DNA from: Holzapfeliella saturejae
GTDB lineage: Bacteria > Bacillota > Bacilli > Lactobacillales > Lactobacillaceae
DNA length: 64,000 bases
NCBI RefSeq assembly: GCF_037546065.1
Contig: NZ_JAWMWG010000005.1
Location: 18,731 to 82,730, forward strand
Reading direction: 5' to 3'
Each line of letters starts with the position of its first letter. Positions within the stretch are counted from its first letter, which is position 1. The notes under the pieces were generated by a model. The model saw only the letters and a program-made list of their open reading frames with translations, did no database searches and was not told where the DNA came from. Positions 26,006-34,606 of this stretch are shown piece after piece. The position numbers and the translations under genes are program-made.

Positions 26006-26218
26006 ATGAATAAAAAACAAAAGAGATTTATAGGCTATTTTTCCTGTGTGTTATCATTTGTTCTGCCATTGTTATGTCTATTGAACCGAAGTTGGTTATA
26101 TCCAGATGGCCCAATTAATGATGTCTACACATTATCTCGAAATGCATTTATCTTATTTATTATTTATGCATTTTTAAAATTAGGCCTATTTCTAATTAAA
26201 GAAAATAAAGAAGAATAA
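26006..26218 (+). CDS. Small two-segment membrane protein B, 70 residues
   Basis: ATG 26006 behind AAGGGGG. It shares MNKKQKxFxGxxSCVLS and LGLFLIKENKEE with protein A but has a different, longer middle (NRSWLYPDGPINDVYTLSRN) between its two membrane segments. The variable middle between constant ends suggests the external loop is what has diversified. Function unknown. A terminator follows. Confidence 0.75.
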   Translation: MNKKQKRFIGYFSCVLSFVLPLLCLLNRSWLYPDGPINDVYTLSRNAFILFIIYAFLKLGLFLIKENKEE

Positions 26219-26256
26219 CAAAAAAGCGTTGAATCAAATGATTCAACGCTTTTATT
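26219..26256. terminator. Bidirectional terminator
   Basis: AAAAGCGTTGAATCA pairs perfectly with TGATTCAACGCTTTT. It is shared with the convergent MFS gene, whose stop codon lies in it. Confidence 0.9.
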
Positions 26257-27613
26257 TAGTTTTATGAACTTTTTTAGGTAATCTCAAAGCAAGTAAAAAT
26301 CCGATTATCGGAATGATAATCAACCAAGCACTCGCACTTTGAAGAGAAGTCCCAATTTCAAGATGGGTATTATAACTTGTTACAAGTAAAGTGACAATGA
26401 CGACACTAATTGACCCCATAACTTGTCTGACAGTTGTGATTAATGCTGTTCCGTGACTGACTAGTTTTTCAGGAAGAGCATTGTTGGCGGCTGTAATGGC
26501 AGGCATCATGATAAAGGCGTTGCCACCCTCTAGCAACATAGCGCCTATAATTACAACAAACCATGATTTTGATCCCAGCAAGGCTAATACAAGATAACCC
26601 AGAATCATCATCGACATCCCAATGTAAACCAGTTTTCTTAAGCCAATTTTATTAAGTAAATTCCCGGCTTTGGGGTTAAGATTACTTAAAAACAACGCAG
26701 CAGGAATCATTAATAATCCTGAAACCAGTGGACTAAATTGAAAGACATTTTGATAAAACAAAGGCATTAAAACAGTCGCGATAATCAATCCTGAGTAGGA
26801 AATCCCAGTTAACAATAATCCGGGCAAAAATCCAGAATACTTGAAAACACGTAAATCTAAAAACGGTTCAGATAAGTGGCTTTGTCTGATTGCAAAGCTA
26901 GCTAAGAGTATTAAGCTAATTACTAGGACTAACCACCAAGCCAAATTAAATCCCATTTTTTGGAAGTTTGAAATCGCATATAAAATACCTGCCAACCCCA
27001 CTAATAGTCCAGCTGATAGCCAATCAAATTTTGAATAGTGAAGTTGGTGAGAGTTTTCGATGTATTTTTGGCCAATCACAATTAATCCAAGCAAAGCAAC
27101 AAGGAAAATGGCGAATAGAAGTCGCCAAGATACCAGTTGTAAGATGACACCTGAAATAATGGGCCCAACAGCTAAAGCAGATCCCATGACTAATCCGACT
27201 ACTCCCATGGCAGTCCCTCGTTTATTTTTAGGGGTATTTTCCATAATGACACTTTGAAATGTTGGAAAAAGTGCACCAACAGCCATTCCTTGAATAAAAC
27301 GGCCAATGATAATGCCAGTAAAGTTAGGGGTTAACATGGCAATAGCAGTTCCAACTAAAAACGAAAGTACAATGCCATTCAGTAAAGGCTTGAGCTTGAT
27401 ATTATTTAATAACCAAGGGCTTAAAGGCATAACGAGTGTCATGGCAATCATAAATCCTGTAGTCAACCATTGTACGGTACTTGTTTCAACATTGAATGCT
27501 TTCATCAATAGTGGATAAGCAGTTGTCATCATGGATTGACTAACTGACATAGTAAATGAAATAAATAACAAAATCAGTGCAAATGGCGATAGTGTTTTAA
27601 TATTTTTGAACAA
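26252..27613 (-). CDS. MFS multidrug efflux transporter, DHA2 (EmrB/QacA) family
   Basis: The 453-residue protein has about fourteen membrane segments. The N-terminal QSMMTTAYPLLMKAFNVETS followed by VQWLTTGFMI is typical of the DHA2 proton antiporters, and motif C is GSALAVGPIISGVILQ. Members export drugs or other toxic compounds. The substrate is unknown. The start is TTG 27613 with a perfect AAGGAGG seven bases upstream. It is a single gene. Confidence 0.88.
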   Translation of the reverse strand: MFKNIKTLSPFALILLFISFTMSVSQSMMTTAYPLLMKAFNVETSTVQWLTTGFMIAMTLVMPLSPWLLNNIKLKPLLNGIVLSFLVGTAIAMLTPNFTGIIIGRFIQGMAVGALFPTFQSVIMENTPKNKRGTAMGVVGLVMGSALAVGPIISGVILQLVSWRLLFAIFLVALLGLIVIGQKYIENSHQLHYSKFDWLSAGLLVGLAGILYAISNFQKMGFNLAWWLVLVISLILLASFAIRQSHLSEPFLDLRVFKYSGFLPGLLLTGISYSGLIIATVLMPLFYQNVFQFSPLVSGLLMIPAALFLSNLNPKAGNLLNKIGLRKLVYIGMSMMILGYLVLALLGSKSWFVVIIGAMLLEGGNAFIMMPAITAANNALPEKLVSHGTALITTVRQVMGSISVVIVTLLVTSYNTHLEIGTSLQSASAWLIIIPIIGFLLALRLPKKVHKTK

Positions 27614-27686
27614 TTGAAATCCTCCTTTAAAAATAAGCTACTATTAATATAAGCCCTAAACCATAGTTTAGGGCAAATAAATTGAC

Positions 27687-28421
27687 TCAATTTTTTAGAT
27701 CAACTGTACGGATATTATTAAGTAACCAACCAGTAGGTGAATCGACGAGTTCCCAAACTTCCTTAAACCGTTCAATATAAGCATTTTCTTCTTTTGCACG
27801 ATTGTACGCTTTTGATTTGTGAGGATATTCGAACCAATCTCTTGCTTGAGCTGTTACGACAACGTGACGTTTTTGGTTAGAGCTTGTTGCTTCATATTGT
27901 AAATCAACAATTGCTAGACTATCTAGCCGATTGATTTTCCCGAATTGACGCCAGCGATTAATAATGCGTTTTTGTTTATTAAAATAATGAGGGGTCATCA
28001 TTTGTGCTAGCATGTTCATATCGGTTTTAGACCAAGCTTCTTCGACTTGATAAAACAAATCAGAGAATTCTTTTTCAAAGTGGGTATCTATTGGTAGGGT
28101 ATTGTGAGGTTGACTGAGTTCATAATGTTTTTTGCGGTAAAATTTCAACCCACTGTAAGAAGCAAATCCCACACTAACTAACGATAATGCATAAAATCCG
28201 GCATAGCTATTATCATCACTAGAACTACTACTTCTTCGACTGCCGCCATAATAAGTGGAAGTTCTGGTTCCACTAGTAGAACCTCCACGACTAGTGCTAC
28301 CGCCACTACGTCCTCCACCAGTAGATCCACCGGCACGAGCGGAAACTAGTTGAGATGGGACAGGGAAGACTATTAATAGAACTAACAGTGCTAGTAAGAC
28401 TAATAACCCCATTCTTTTCAT
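27687..28421 (-). CDS. Tim44-like domain membrane protein
   Basis: The protein has 244 residues from ATG 28421. A TTG at 28436 would place the GGAGG inside the coding frame, so it is rejected. A signal or anchor segment (about 5-30) leads to a Gly/Ser/Arg/Thr-rich low-complexity stretch (35-75), a second membrane segment (about 80-98) and a C-terminal domain. That domain contains EAWSKTDMNMLAQMMTPHYF and WELVDSPTGWLLNNI, typical of bacterial Tim44-like proteins with an NTF2-like fold. The function in bacteria is unknown. It is a single gene. Confidence 0.75.
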   Translation of the reverse strand: MKRMGLLVLLALLVLLIVFPVPSQLVSARAGGSTGGGRSGGSTSRGGSTSGTRTSTYYGGSRRSSSSSDDNSYAGFYALSLVSVGFASYSGLKFYRKKHYELSQPHNTLPIDTHFEKEFSDLFYQVEEAWSKTDMNMLAQMMTPHYFNKQKRIINRWRQFGKINRLDSLAIVDLQYEATSSNQKRHVVVTAQARDWFEYPHKSKAYNRAKEENAYIERFKEVWELVDSPTGWLLNNIRTVDLKN

Positions 28422-28582
28422 TTGCTTTTCCTCCAAAATTTAATTGACCTTATTAAGATGAGTCGAATTTAGCACTTTGGATGAGATAATTCAAGTTACA
28501 AAGATTTTTAGTTACTTAGTTTGGTATTTGGTGTTTTTAACGTGTAAAATGAAGTTAATAGGAGAAAGTGAGGAAACTAAGA

Positions 28583-29431
28583 ATGGATCGAATACAGCTT
28601 AAAGAAAAAGCAAAACGATTAGTAAGTGAAGACAGGGGTTATTATTTTACAATAACTTTTGTACCGATGATTATTTTATTTATTTATAATATGATAGCTA
28701 ATACGGCGGGTTATATTTCATATGTTACAAGTATTATGAATATGGCTCAACATACAACAAACATTGAAGATTTTAGTTCAAATTTATCGGTATTGATGAG
28801 TTTTATTGGAATTGGCTCAATTATTGGCTTACTTGTGTCACTGGTAACAGCCATCATCAAATTTGGTGTTCGTATTTTGATGCTTAAGTCATATCGTCAA
28901 GAAGAAGCAGCTGGTGAATCGGGAATTGAAGATTCGCTTTATGCTTTTAAAGACTCCAGATGGTTAGCAGCTTTGGGATTTTTTGTGATTATTTATCTTT
29001 ATCAACTTGTAGTAGCTGGTGCAGCAGGAATTATCCTTGGATTGATAGCCATTATTTTGGTATTTATAGGTATCGCTGCAAATAATACAATTGTTACTGT
29101 AATTTTGATTTTAATTGGTATACTAGCGTTAGTTGCAGTAGGTATTGTAGCAATTATTCTTAATAACTTTACTAGCCAACTAAACTATGCCTTTTTAGAT
29201 GCTTCACAAAAAGGCGATAGCTTTTCCGGTGCAATTAGTCAATCCTTTAAGTTAATGACTAAAAAAGATAATATGATGCAATTTTTCAACTTACAAGCAT
29301 CCTTTATTGGTTGGAGTATTCTAAATGAACTAACCTTTGGAATTCTTGGGATTGTTTGGTGGAATGCTTATGCTGAAATGACTTATGCAGGTTTTTATGA
29401 TGAAATAGTCAAAAAAGAAGCTCAAGCTTAA
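28583..29431 (+). CDS. DUF975 family membrane protein
   Basis: The protein has 282 residues from ATG 28583, preceded by AGGAAA. The GTG at 28568 is less likely. RIQLKEKAKRLVSEDRGYYF at the N-terminus is the DUF975 signature. Six or so membrane segments follow, with a long very hydrophobic stretch at about 140-205. The family is of unknown function and often appears as single genes in lactobacilli. A strong terminator follows. Confidence 0.82.
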   Translation: MDRIQLKEKAKRLVSEDRGYYFTITFVPMIILFIYNMIANTAGYISYVTSIMNMAQHTTNIEDFSSNLSVLMSFIGIGSIIGLLVSLVTAIIKFGVRILMLKSYRQEEAAGESGIEDSLYAFKDSRWLAALGFFVIIYLYQLVVAGAAGIILGLIAIILVFIGIAANNTIVTVILILIGILALVAVGIVAIILNNFTSQLNYAFLDASQKGDSFSGAISQSFKLMTKKDNMMQFFNLQASFIGWSILNELTFGILGIVWWNAYAEMTYAGFYDEIVKKEAQA

Positions 29432-29432
29432 T

Positions 29433-29475
29433 AAAAAATCCTATTTTCGATCATGTTCGAAGATAGGATTTTTTT
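29433..29475 (+). terminator. Terminator after the DUF975 gene
   Basis: AAAAAATCCTAT...ATAGGATTTTTTT with an inner TTCGA/TCGAA. It is strong in both directions. Confidence 0.92.
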
Positions 29476-29479
29476 GTAT

Positions 29480-29680
29480 CTATTGATTCATTATTTTTTT
29501 ATTAGTAATGGCTTTAATAGCTATTATAAAAAGCATAACCGTTAAACTTAAAGTAAATAATTTGCCATAAATATTAGTATGGAAACTAGGAACACAAAGA
29601 ACAATAAGATAAATCAAATAAAATACTGCAGGACTAGTGGTTAATTTACGCAAAACACTCACCTCTTTTATCTCAATCAT
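29480..29680 (-). CDS. Small two-segment membrane protein, 66 residues
   Basis: Two hydrophobic segments (about 18-33 and 40-57) are separated by a short loop (PSFHTNIYGK). It begins MIEIKEVSVLRKL behind AGAGGTGAG and lies just downstream of the LytTR-DUF3021 pair on the same strand, so it may be the third gene of that operon. No family was recognised. Confidence 0.55.
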   Translation of the reverse strand: MIEIKEVSVLRKLTTSPAVFYLIYLIVLCVPSFHTNIYGKLFTLSLTVMLFIIAIKAITNKKIMNQ

Positions 29681-29712
29681 AGTTCTTTTTGATAATTATG
29701 ACAAATCATGTG

Positions 29713-30159
29713 TTAGAATTTCTTATGCTGTAGTTTTTGATTAAGTTGTTTAATATCATTTTTGGTAGATTTCATTGAGATGAACCAAATAATAAAAAAT
29801 ATTGTGGCATATATAATAGAAAAGACTATGATAGAATCCAGTTTGAAAGGGAACCAATTAACAAGTATCGCCATAGCTAAAGCGGGAAAATATGAAATTA
29901 AAAATTGGATGCAAGTTGTTTTGGTAATTCCCCAATCAGTATAGTCGAAAATTAAGGAACTTAGACCAGCAATTCCACCAATCAGACACCAAACAATCAT
30001 GGCAATTAAGATGTCTATGTTTTGATTATTAAAGCGGCTAACTATAAACTCAGAATTACCACTTATATAAGATCCAGTTAATGTGACAATTAAACCAAAA
30101 AAATTACCTTGAAGTGCTCCTGTTATAAATCGTTTAATTATTTTATTTGAATTGATCAT
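29713..30159 (-). CDS. DUF3021 family membrane protein
   Basis: The 148-residue protein has four membrane segments and a basic tail. IIKRFITGALQGNFFGLIVT followed by GGIAGLSSLIFDYTDWGITK is typical for DUF3021, which nearly always follows a LytTR regulator, as here. The two frames overlap by four bases (ATGA), so they are translationally coupled. In related loci the membrane protein restrains the LytTR protein. This is inferred, not shown. Confidence 0.85.
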   Translation of the reverse strand: MINSNKIIKRFITGALQGNFFGLIVTLTGSYISGNSEFIVSRFNNQNIDILIAMIVWCLIGGIAGLSSLIFDYTDWGITKTTCIQFLISYFPALAMAILVNWFPFKLDSIIVFSIIYATIFFIIWFISMKSTKNDIKQLNQKLQHKKF

Positions 30160-30593
30160 AGTAGACGCTCCTTTACTTTTTTTAAAAATCTTCTTGATGA
30201 ACTTGTGGAATAGCCATTTTCTAACTGAATCTCAATAAGCCCTGCAGTAGTTAATTTAAATTTTTTGATTTTACTCAAGTTAATAATTTCAGTATTTGAA
30301 ATTCTCATAAATTGATTAGGTAAATTGTTTTCTAATTCATATAGTCTGCTTGATAGTTGAAAAGACTTTTGATTAATTAGTCCAAAAACTTTCTTTTGAT
30401 TTGAATAAAATGAATCAAAATCAGAAATTAATAGCTGATAATTCTGATGATTCAATTTTCCGGTAATAAATTGTTGGTAACTTTCAATATAGTTTATGGT
30501 GTCTGACACAATATCTGATTGTTCTTTTGCTTGCAGAACAATTGTGTTACCTGTCATATTCTCTTTTCTTTTGAATAATGCTTTCATTTCCAT
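30156..30593 (-). CDS. LytTR-domain transcriptional regulator
   Basis: The protein has 145 residues from ATG 30593, which follows TAGGAGGG. An upstream ATG at 30611 would place that site inside the gene. The LytTR DNA-binding domain covers about 45-140 (NQKSFQLSSRLYELENNLPN, then FMRISNTEIINLSKIKKF and SSSRRFLKKVK). There is no receiver domain, so it is not a response regulator. With DUF3021 it forms a regulator-inhibitor type pair. Confidence 0.88.
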   Translation of the reverse strand: MEMKALFKRKENMTGNTIVLQAKEQSDIVSDTINYIESYQQFITGKLNHQNYQLLISDFDSFYSNQKKVFGLINQKSFQLSSRLYELENNLPNQFMRISNTEIINLSKIKKFKLTTAGLIEIQLENGYSTSSSRRFLKKVKERLL

Positions 30594-30682
30594 AATCCCT
30601 CCTAACAACATTTAGCATACACTACACTTATTGATTAGAGTAGCTTTTCGAGATAAGTGGTTTATTATGGGAGATATACGGC

Positions 30683-30720
30683 AAAAAACACGCTCAAATT
30701 ATAATTGAGCGTGTTTTTTT
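30683..30720. terminator. Terminator in the 3' end of the MFS remnant
   Basis: AAAAAACACGCTCAA-ATTATAA-TTGAGCGTGTTTTTTT, a perfect stem with T-runs on both strands. Confidence 0.9.
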
Positions 30721-31058
30721 GCTTTACTAATTAAACTAATAGTCGAAATGATAAGACCACTGTAAATATAAATAACTGTTGGTGATAGGTGTGCAAAAGT
30801 ATAACCATAAATGATAATGCCAATGGGGGAGCCAATGGGGGACATAATGGAAGCTAATGTACTTGTTGTGGCACTAATTCTTCCTTGAAATTCTATCGGA
30901 GTCTGTTGCTTGATATAGGTACTGATTATGATATTAGTAATAACAGTCATAATACCAATCAGTAATATGGATATCCCAACTCTAACTAATAGCATGGATC
31001 TATTATCACTCAAAGTAATTAATCCAATACCTCCCATAATTAATCCAATAATTGACAT
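30699..31058 (-). pseudogene. C-terminal remnant of an MFS efflux protein
   Basis: The 119 residues hold about four membrane segments and match only the last third of a macrolide-efflux-type MFS (TPIEFQGRISATTSTLASIM is the family's loop before segment 11). In the same frame a stop lies nine codons upstream of the first ATG, so there is no N-terminal part. The recombinase gene begins about 30 bases further up. Truncation by a past rearrangement is likely. Confidence 0.75.
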
Positions 31059-31088
31059 ATAAATTGAGATGAATAATTAATTTTTAAA

Positions 31089-31712
31089 TTAAGATTTTTT
31101 ATTAAATTCGATATTAAGTTCAAAATGTGGGCCACGTTTTATATTGTGTTTCTTCAAAATTGAGTAGACCGTTGTTCGACTTTTAATTCCGCTTAATTGA
31201 CAAAGTTTTCTAACAGATAATTTAGGATTTTCGCGGGCATGTTTTAAAAGCAACTGTACTTCAGGAGAGTCGTCTGTATATTTTGGACGACCACCTTGAT
31301 AACGTCCAGCTTCTTTTGCCGCTTGAATACCTTCTTTTTGTTTTTTAACACGTTTGTTATGGTCAAAACTTAAGACGTGGTTGAACAAATCAATCAGAAA
31401 ATCATTGAGATAACTATTTTCATCAGCAGAATTATTAGTTTTAAACTGGTCAAAATTTAAAACAGAAAATGTAGCACCTTGTTCTCTAATTAAAACTAGA
31501 TTATTTTTGATATCATTTAATTTATCTCCTAAAACACTTAAATCAGTGATAACAACTTGATCGTCTTCATGGACCATATTAAGTAATCGATCAAAATTAT
31601 CAGTTGTTGAATCTGCAGTGTATATTTTTTTACACCCAAATCTCTTTAGTTGATTATTTTGTTCATCGATTGAAAAATAATCACTCGTTTTATTAATGTA
31701 GCCAAATTTCAT
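31089..31712 (-). CDS. Serine-recombinase-like protein with a degenerate active site
   Basis: The 207-residue protein has the layout of small resolvases: an N-terminal catalytic fold (1-130), KKQKEGIQAAKEAGRYQGGR as the E-helix end, and a C-terminal helix-turn-helix (LSVRKLCQLSGIKSRTTVYS). The catalytic motif, usually GYxRVSTxxQ, reads GYINKTSDYFSIDEQ, so the Arg is Asn and the Ser position is Thr. The usual KLDRLGR reads TDLSVLGDK and lacks both arginines. It is therefore probably a DNA-binding regulator rather than an active recombinase. Repeats of TGAACATTTTTGATTG flank its promoter. Confidence 0.85.
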   Translation of the reverse strand: MKFGYINKTSDYFSIDEQNNQLKRFGCKKIYTADSTTDNFDRLLNMVHEDDQVVITDLSVLGDKLNDIKNNLVLIREQGATFSVLNFDQFKTNNSADENSYLNDFLIDLFNHVLSFDHNKRVKKQKEGIQAAKEAGRYQGGRPKYTDDSPEVQLLLKHARENPKLSVRKLCQLSGIKSRTTVYSILKKHNIKRGPHFELNIEFNKKS

Positions 31713-31730
31713 AAAAATACCTCCTGTTTT

Positions 31731-31820
31731 TGAACATTTTGATTGAACATTTTTGATTGTTTGAAGTATAGCATGTTTAATTCAAATGTTCAAAAACAAT
31801 TTCTTAGATTGGACATTTTT
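31731..31820 (-). promoter_or_regulatory. Promoter and repeated binding sites of the recombinase-like gene
   Basis: On the minus strand, TTGAAC (31793-31788), a 17-bp spacer and TATACT (31770-31765) form a good promoter. TGAACATTTTGATTG (31731-31745) and TGAACATTTTTGATTG (31744-31759) are direct repeats. TTCAAATGTTCAAAAACAA (31781-31799) is an inverted copy over the -35 box, and ATTGGACATTTTT (31808-31820) is a weaker fourth. The layout resembles a resolution site or operator array. Confidence 0.6.
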
Positions 31821-31821
31821 A

Positions 31822-31864
31822 CAAAAAAATAATGTTACGAATTTGATATTTCGTAACATTATTA
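31822..31864 (-). terminator. Terminator after the FUSC-like gene
   Basis: AATAATGTTACGAA pairs with TTCGTAACATTATT, with a T-run on the minus-strand 3' side. Confidence 0.85.
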
Positions 31865-31871
31865 AAAGCTA

Positions 31872-32894
31872 TCAATTAAGTTTTTGATTAGGTGTGATAC
31901 ATTTTGATTTTAAATAATTGAATAGATAAATGCTAAGTAAAGCAATGCTAGTACCAATGACAATGGCAATAAATCTGGACCATATTGCAGTTGAATTCAA
32001 AGTAGCATAGTTTAATTTCACTACTAAGATAGCCATAGGAGTTGTAAAGAAATTTCCAACGAGGAAGTTTGTTTTGATTTTCCAGTAGACTAGAGAGTGG
32101 AAAATAATAAGCAGTATAATTGTAGTTGTGAGAGTAAGAGGTAGTGATAATAAAAGATAAGAAATCAGACAACCAATAATTGTTCCCAAAATATAATGTT
32201 GATGGCGTTTAATAGCATGGGACTTTGATTCGGCTTGTAAGATTGATGCACAAGACAGAACAATCCAGTAATAGTTGAATAATTTTAGATTTTCCCCAAT
32301 ATAAAATGTCAGAAAAATTAATCCGCCATAGAAAAATGATTTGAATAGAATTTCCACGGGTATTTGAGGAATTTTTAGTGTGAATATAGCAGTGTTATCT
32401 TTTAATTTAGGATATTTTAACCGATCGAGTAGCCAATCATTAACGATAGCTAACAGAATGGCGATTGAGCAACCCATTAACAAAAAAAGAATTGAAACAA
32501 AAGTAACTTGTAAATTAATAAAGGAATGAACGCCTGCAATGCAGGAAATCATAACTAAGAAAAAAGGACCTGGTCCGACTAAACGCCACATTTTGCTATA
32601 AAAGTATGAAATACCACATATTAAACTCAAAACTAGCGGCGTTAGCCAAGGTATTAATGTTGAAAAAGAGACTAATACATAAGCAATTATTCCCATCATA
32701 CTGGCTAGTATCGTTGTTTTGATTCCTGCTTTATTTTGTTGTGGAACATAATAATAGAAAAATATTGATCCCATAATGGTAAGCGTTCCTAGCTGAATGT
32801 TATTAATAATTAGCATAAATGTGATAGAAAATCCTAGAGCTAAAAAGTTTGAAAGTTTAAGTACCATATCTCCCCAATTGATATGATGATGCAT
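31872..32894 (-). CDS. FUSC family membrane protein
   Basis: The 340-residue protein has about ten membrane segments in two halves separated by a hydrophilic loop (RLKYPKLKDNTAIFTLKIPQ). The second half shows NYYWIVLSCASILQAESKSHAIKRHQHYILGT (given in part), the fusaric-acid-resistance-like signature in which KRxxxRxxGT follows a transmembrane helix. Relatives are aromatic-acid exporters. The substrate here is unknown. The start ATG 32894 follows AGGAGG. Before the histidine-rich MHHH start no other frame fits. Confidence 0.75.
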   Translation of the reverse strand: MHHHINWGDMVLKLSNFLALGFSITFMLIINNIQLGTLTIMGSIFFYYYVPQQNKAGIKTTILASMMGIIAYVLVSFSTLIPWLTPLVLSLICGISYFYSKMWRLVGPGPFFLVMISCIAGVHSFINLQVTFVSILFLLMGCSIAILLAIVNDWLLDRLKYPKLKDNTAIFTLKIPQIPVEILFKSFFYGGLIFLTFYIGENLKLFNYYWIVLSCASILQAESKSHAIKRHQHYILGTIIGCLISYLLLSLPLTLTTTIILLIIFHSLVYWKIKTNFLVGNFFTTPMAILVVKLNYATLNSTAIWSRFIAIVIGTSIALLSIYLFNYLKSKCITPNQKLN

Positions 32895-32982
32895 TGTTAT
32901 AACCTCCTATACTAAACTTTTGGGATAACAACTTAACTAGTATACCATTTTTATTTTCAAAACAAGTCTAGTAACTCTTGAA

Positions 32983-33022
32983 TTTATTCATCTATAATTT
33001 TATAAATTTATAGATGAATAAA
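32983..33022. repeat. 15-bp A+T inverted repeat between divergent genes
   Basis: TTTATTCATCTATAA (32983-32997) pairs perfectly with TTATAGATGAATAAA (33008-33022). The loop contains the TATAAATTTATA palindrome also found at 58116. There is no T-run beyond. It lies between the divergent FUSC-like gene and the ABC operon and is a candidate shared operator. Confidence 0.5.
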
Positions 33023-33142
33023 ACTATAAAATAAAGAAAATCTTTATCTACTTTAAAAAACCCTAAAGATTAAGTGTTTTCAAAGTGATAACATATTTCA
33101 TATGCTAGGATAAACTTGGTTATATTAAAGGGGGATTTACAA

Positions 33143-33916
33143 ATGTTGGGTTATATTGAAAGAGATTTAAAAGCTAATTTGAAATCATGGTTTTTCCTAC
33201 TATCATTAATAATAGCTGCTGGATCAATTATTATTAGTACAAAGGGAAACCCATTAGCGATTTCAATGTATAAAGGTATGTCATTATTTTTAGTTGGATT
33301 TGGCTATTCCTCTAATTCTATGTTTATCTTGATAGCACCGTTAATTGTAGCTATTACAGTATTTAAAGCCTTTACTAAAGAAACGGATAATAATATGTTA
33401 TCGGCCATATTAGTCAGACTAGGAAAAAGAAGGTATTTTCTTACTAAGACAATGAGTGTTGGGATAACCGGTGCTCTAGTTTTAGGCCTGCCACTTATAG
33501 GCTTATTACTGATTAATTGGTTAATTTACCCTGATCTTTCACAAGTAGACTTACCAATTTACGGACCATTTTCGATTATTGCCAATCAAAATCAATTGTT
33601 ATATGCAATCGTTATGATTATCAATAGTATGGTTGTGGGTTTTATTTTAGCTAATATTAGTCTGTTAGTTGCATTGATTACAAATAAAAAATATGCAGCA
33701 CTTATTATGCCGTTTTTAATTTATACATTACCTAATTTTTTCTTTGTTTTAGTGGGACTTTATCAATTTACACCTAGTAATCTGTTATATCCAAGTTGGG
33801 CAACTAAAGCAACCGAACTTTCTCATAGCTTATATTTGGCACTAGCAATCTTTTTTGTAATAGGAATTGGCTATTATATTTTTGTTGTGAGGGATTCTCA
33901 ATATGTCAGTGAGTAA
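33143..33916 (+). CDS. ABC-2 type permease subunit 1
   Basis: The protein has 257 residues from ATG 33143, behind AAGGGGG. An upstream TTG frame would contain that site. There are six hydrophobic segments and an early amphipathic start (YIERDLKANLKSWFFLLSLI). FKAFTKETDNNMLSAILVRLGKRRYFLTK is the cytosolic coupling-type loop before segment 3 (given in part), as in ABC-2 permeases. It is the first of four genes: three different permeases and one ATPase. Its end overlaps the next start by 14 bases. Confidence 0.72.
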   Translation: MLGYIERDLKANLKSWFFLLSLIIAAGSIIISTKGNPLAISMYKGMSLFLVGFGYSSNSMFILIAPLIVAITVFKAFTKETDNNMLSAILVRLGKRRYFLTKTMSVGITGALVLGLPLIGLLLINWLIYPDLSQVDLPIYGPFSIIANQNQLLYAIVMIINSMVVGFILANISLLVALITNKKYAALIMPFLIYTLPNFFFVLVGLYQFTPSNLLYPSWATKATELSHSLYLALAIFFVIGIGYYIFVVRDSQYVSE

Positions 33917-34604
33917 TCAAGTTTATTATCGGATAAAAGTAATCGGATTATGTTTGTTGCTGGTGTATGGGTTTATTGGTCTTGTTTATTATCAGTTTGA
34001 AATGAATATCAATGAGCAAATATTTGTAACTTGGTTAGAAACTGTGAGTGATTCCTTAACTTTTTCAGTAATCGGGTTACCACTTTCTTATCTTGTCGTA
34101 CTGTCATTTACAATTAAAGAAAAATCCAGCATTGTAATTATTCGTCAGCAAACAAGGATACGATTATTTGGGAGAGATACTTACGATTTGCTAAAGTTAA
34201 CTATTATTTTTGTAGTATTTAGCTATTTTCCTATACTAGTAATTAATTATTTAAAAGGCCAGCCTGTAATTGACGTTGCATTTTGGGTTCATTTAACAGC
34301 AATGAGTTTATTTTTGGTAGTAATGGGTGTAGTCATGCAATTATCACAGTTAATTTTCAAACAAAAAATAGTAGCGATAGTTGTTATGATATCAATCATT
34401 TTTTGTAATTATTTTACCTATATGAATCCATCTTTTTTCTTGCATGATTATCTTCCTATTAATTATATGATTTTGTCGTCTTCTAACTATTCAACCTCAT
34501 TATTTCAATTTACAATAGCTAGTCTTCTTTATTTCATCGGATTAATTAGTTGTATTGAAGTACTTGTTTATGTTGGTTATCAAAAAGTGAGATTGGGGAG
34601 GTAA
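33903..34604 (+). CDS. ABC-2 type permease subunit 2
   Basis: The 233-residue protein has six hydrophobic segments. TIKEKSSIVIIRQQTRIRLF is the charged loop after the second segment, placed as in its neighbours. It overlaps the preceding gene and is followed two bases later by subunit 3, so translation is coupled. Sequence similarity to subunits 1 and 3 is low, but topology and operon position match. Substrate unknown. Confidence 0.65.
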   Translation: MSVSNQVYYRIKVIGLCLLLVYGFIGLVYYQFEMNINEQIFVTWLETVSDSLTFSVIGLPLSYLVVLSFTIKEKSSIVIIRQQTRIRLFGRDTYDLLKLTIIFVVFSYFPILVINYLKGQPVIDVAFWVHLTAMSLFLVVMGVVMQLSQLIFKQKIVAIVVMISIIFCNYFTYMNPSFFLHDYLPINYMILSSSNYSTSLFQFTIASLLYFIGLISCIEVLVYVGYQKVRLGR

Positions 34605-34606
34605 TT

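Noticed and set aside
26841..27518. Three plus-strand open frames opposite the MFS gene
   Set aside because: They are antisense to a well-supported 453-residue transporter and resemble no protein.
31948..32172. Minus-strand frame of 74 codons inside the FUSC-like gene
   Set aside because: It is a shifted-frame shadow of a 340-residue membrane protein.
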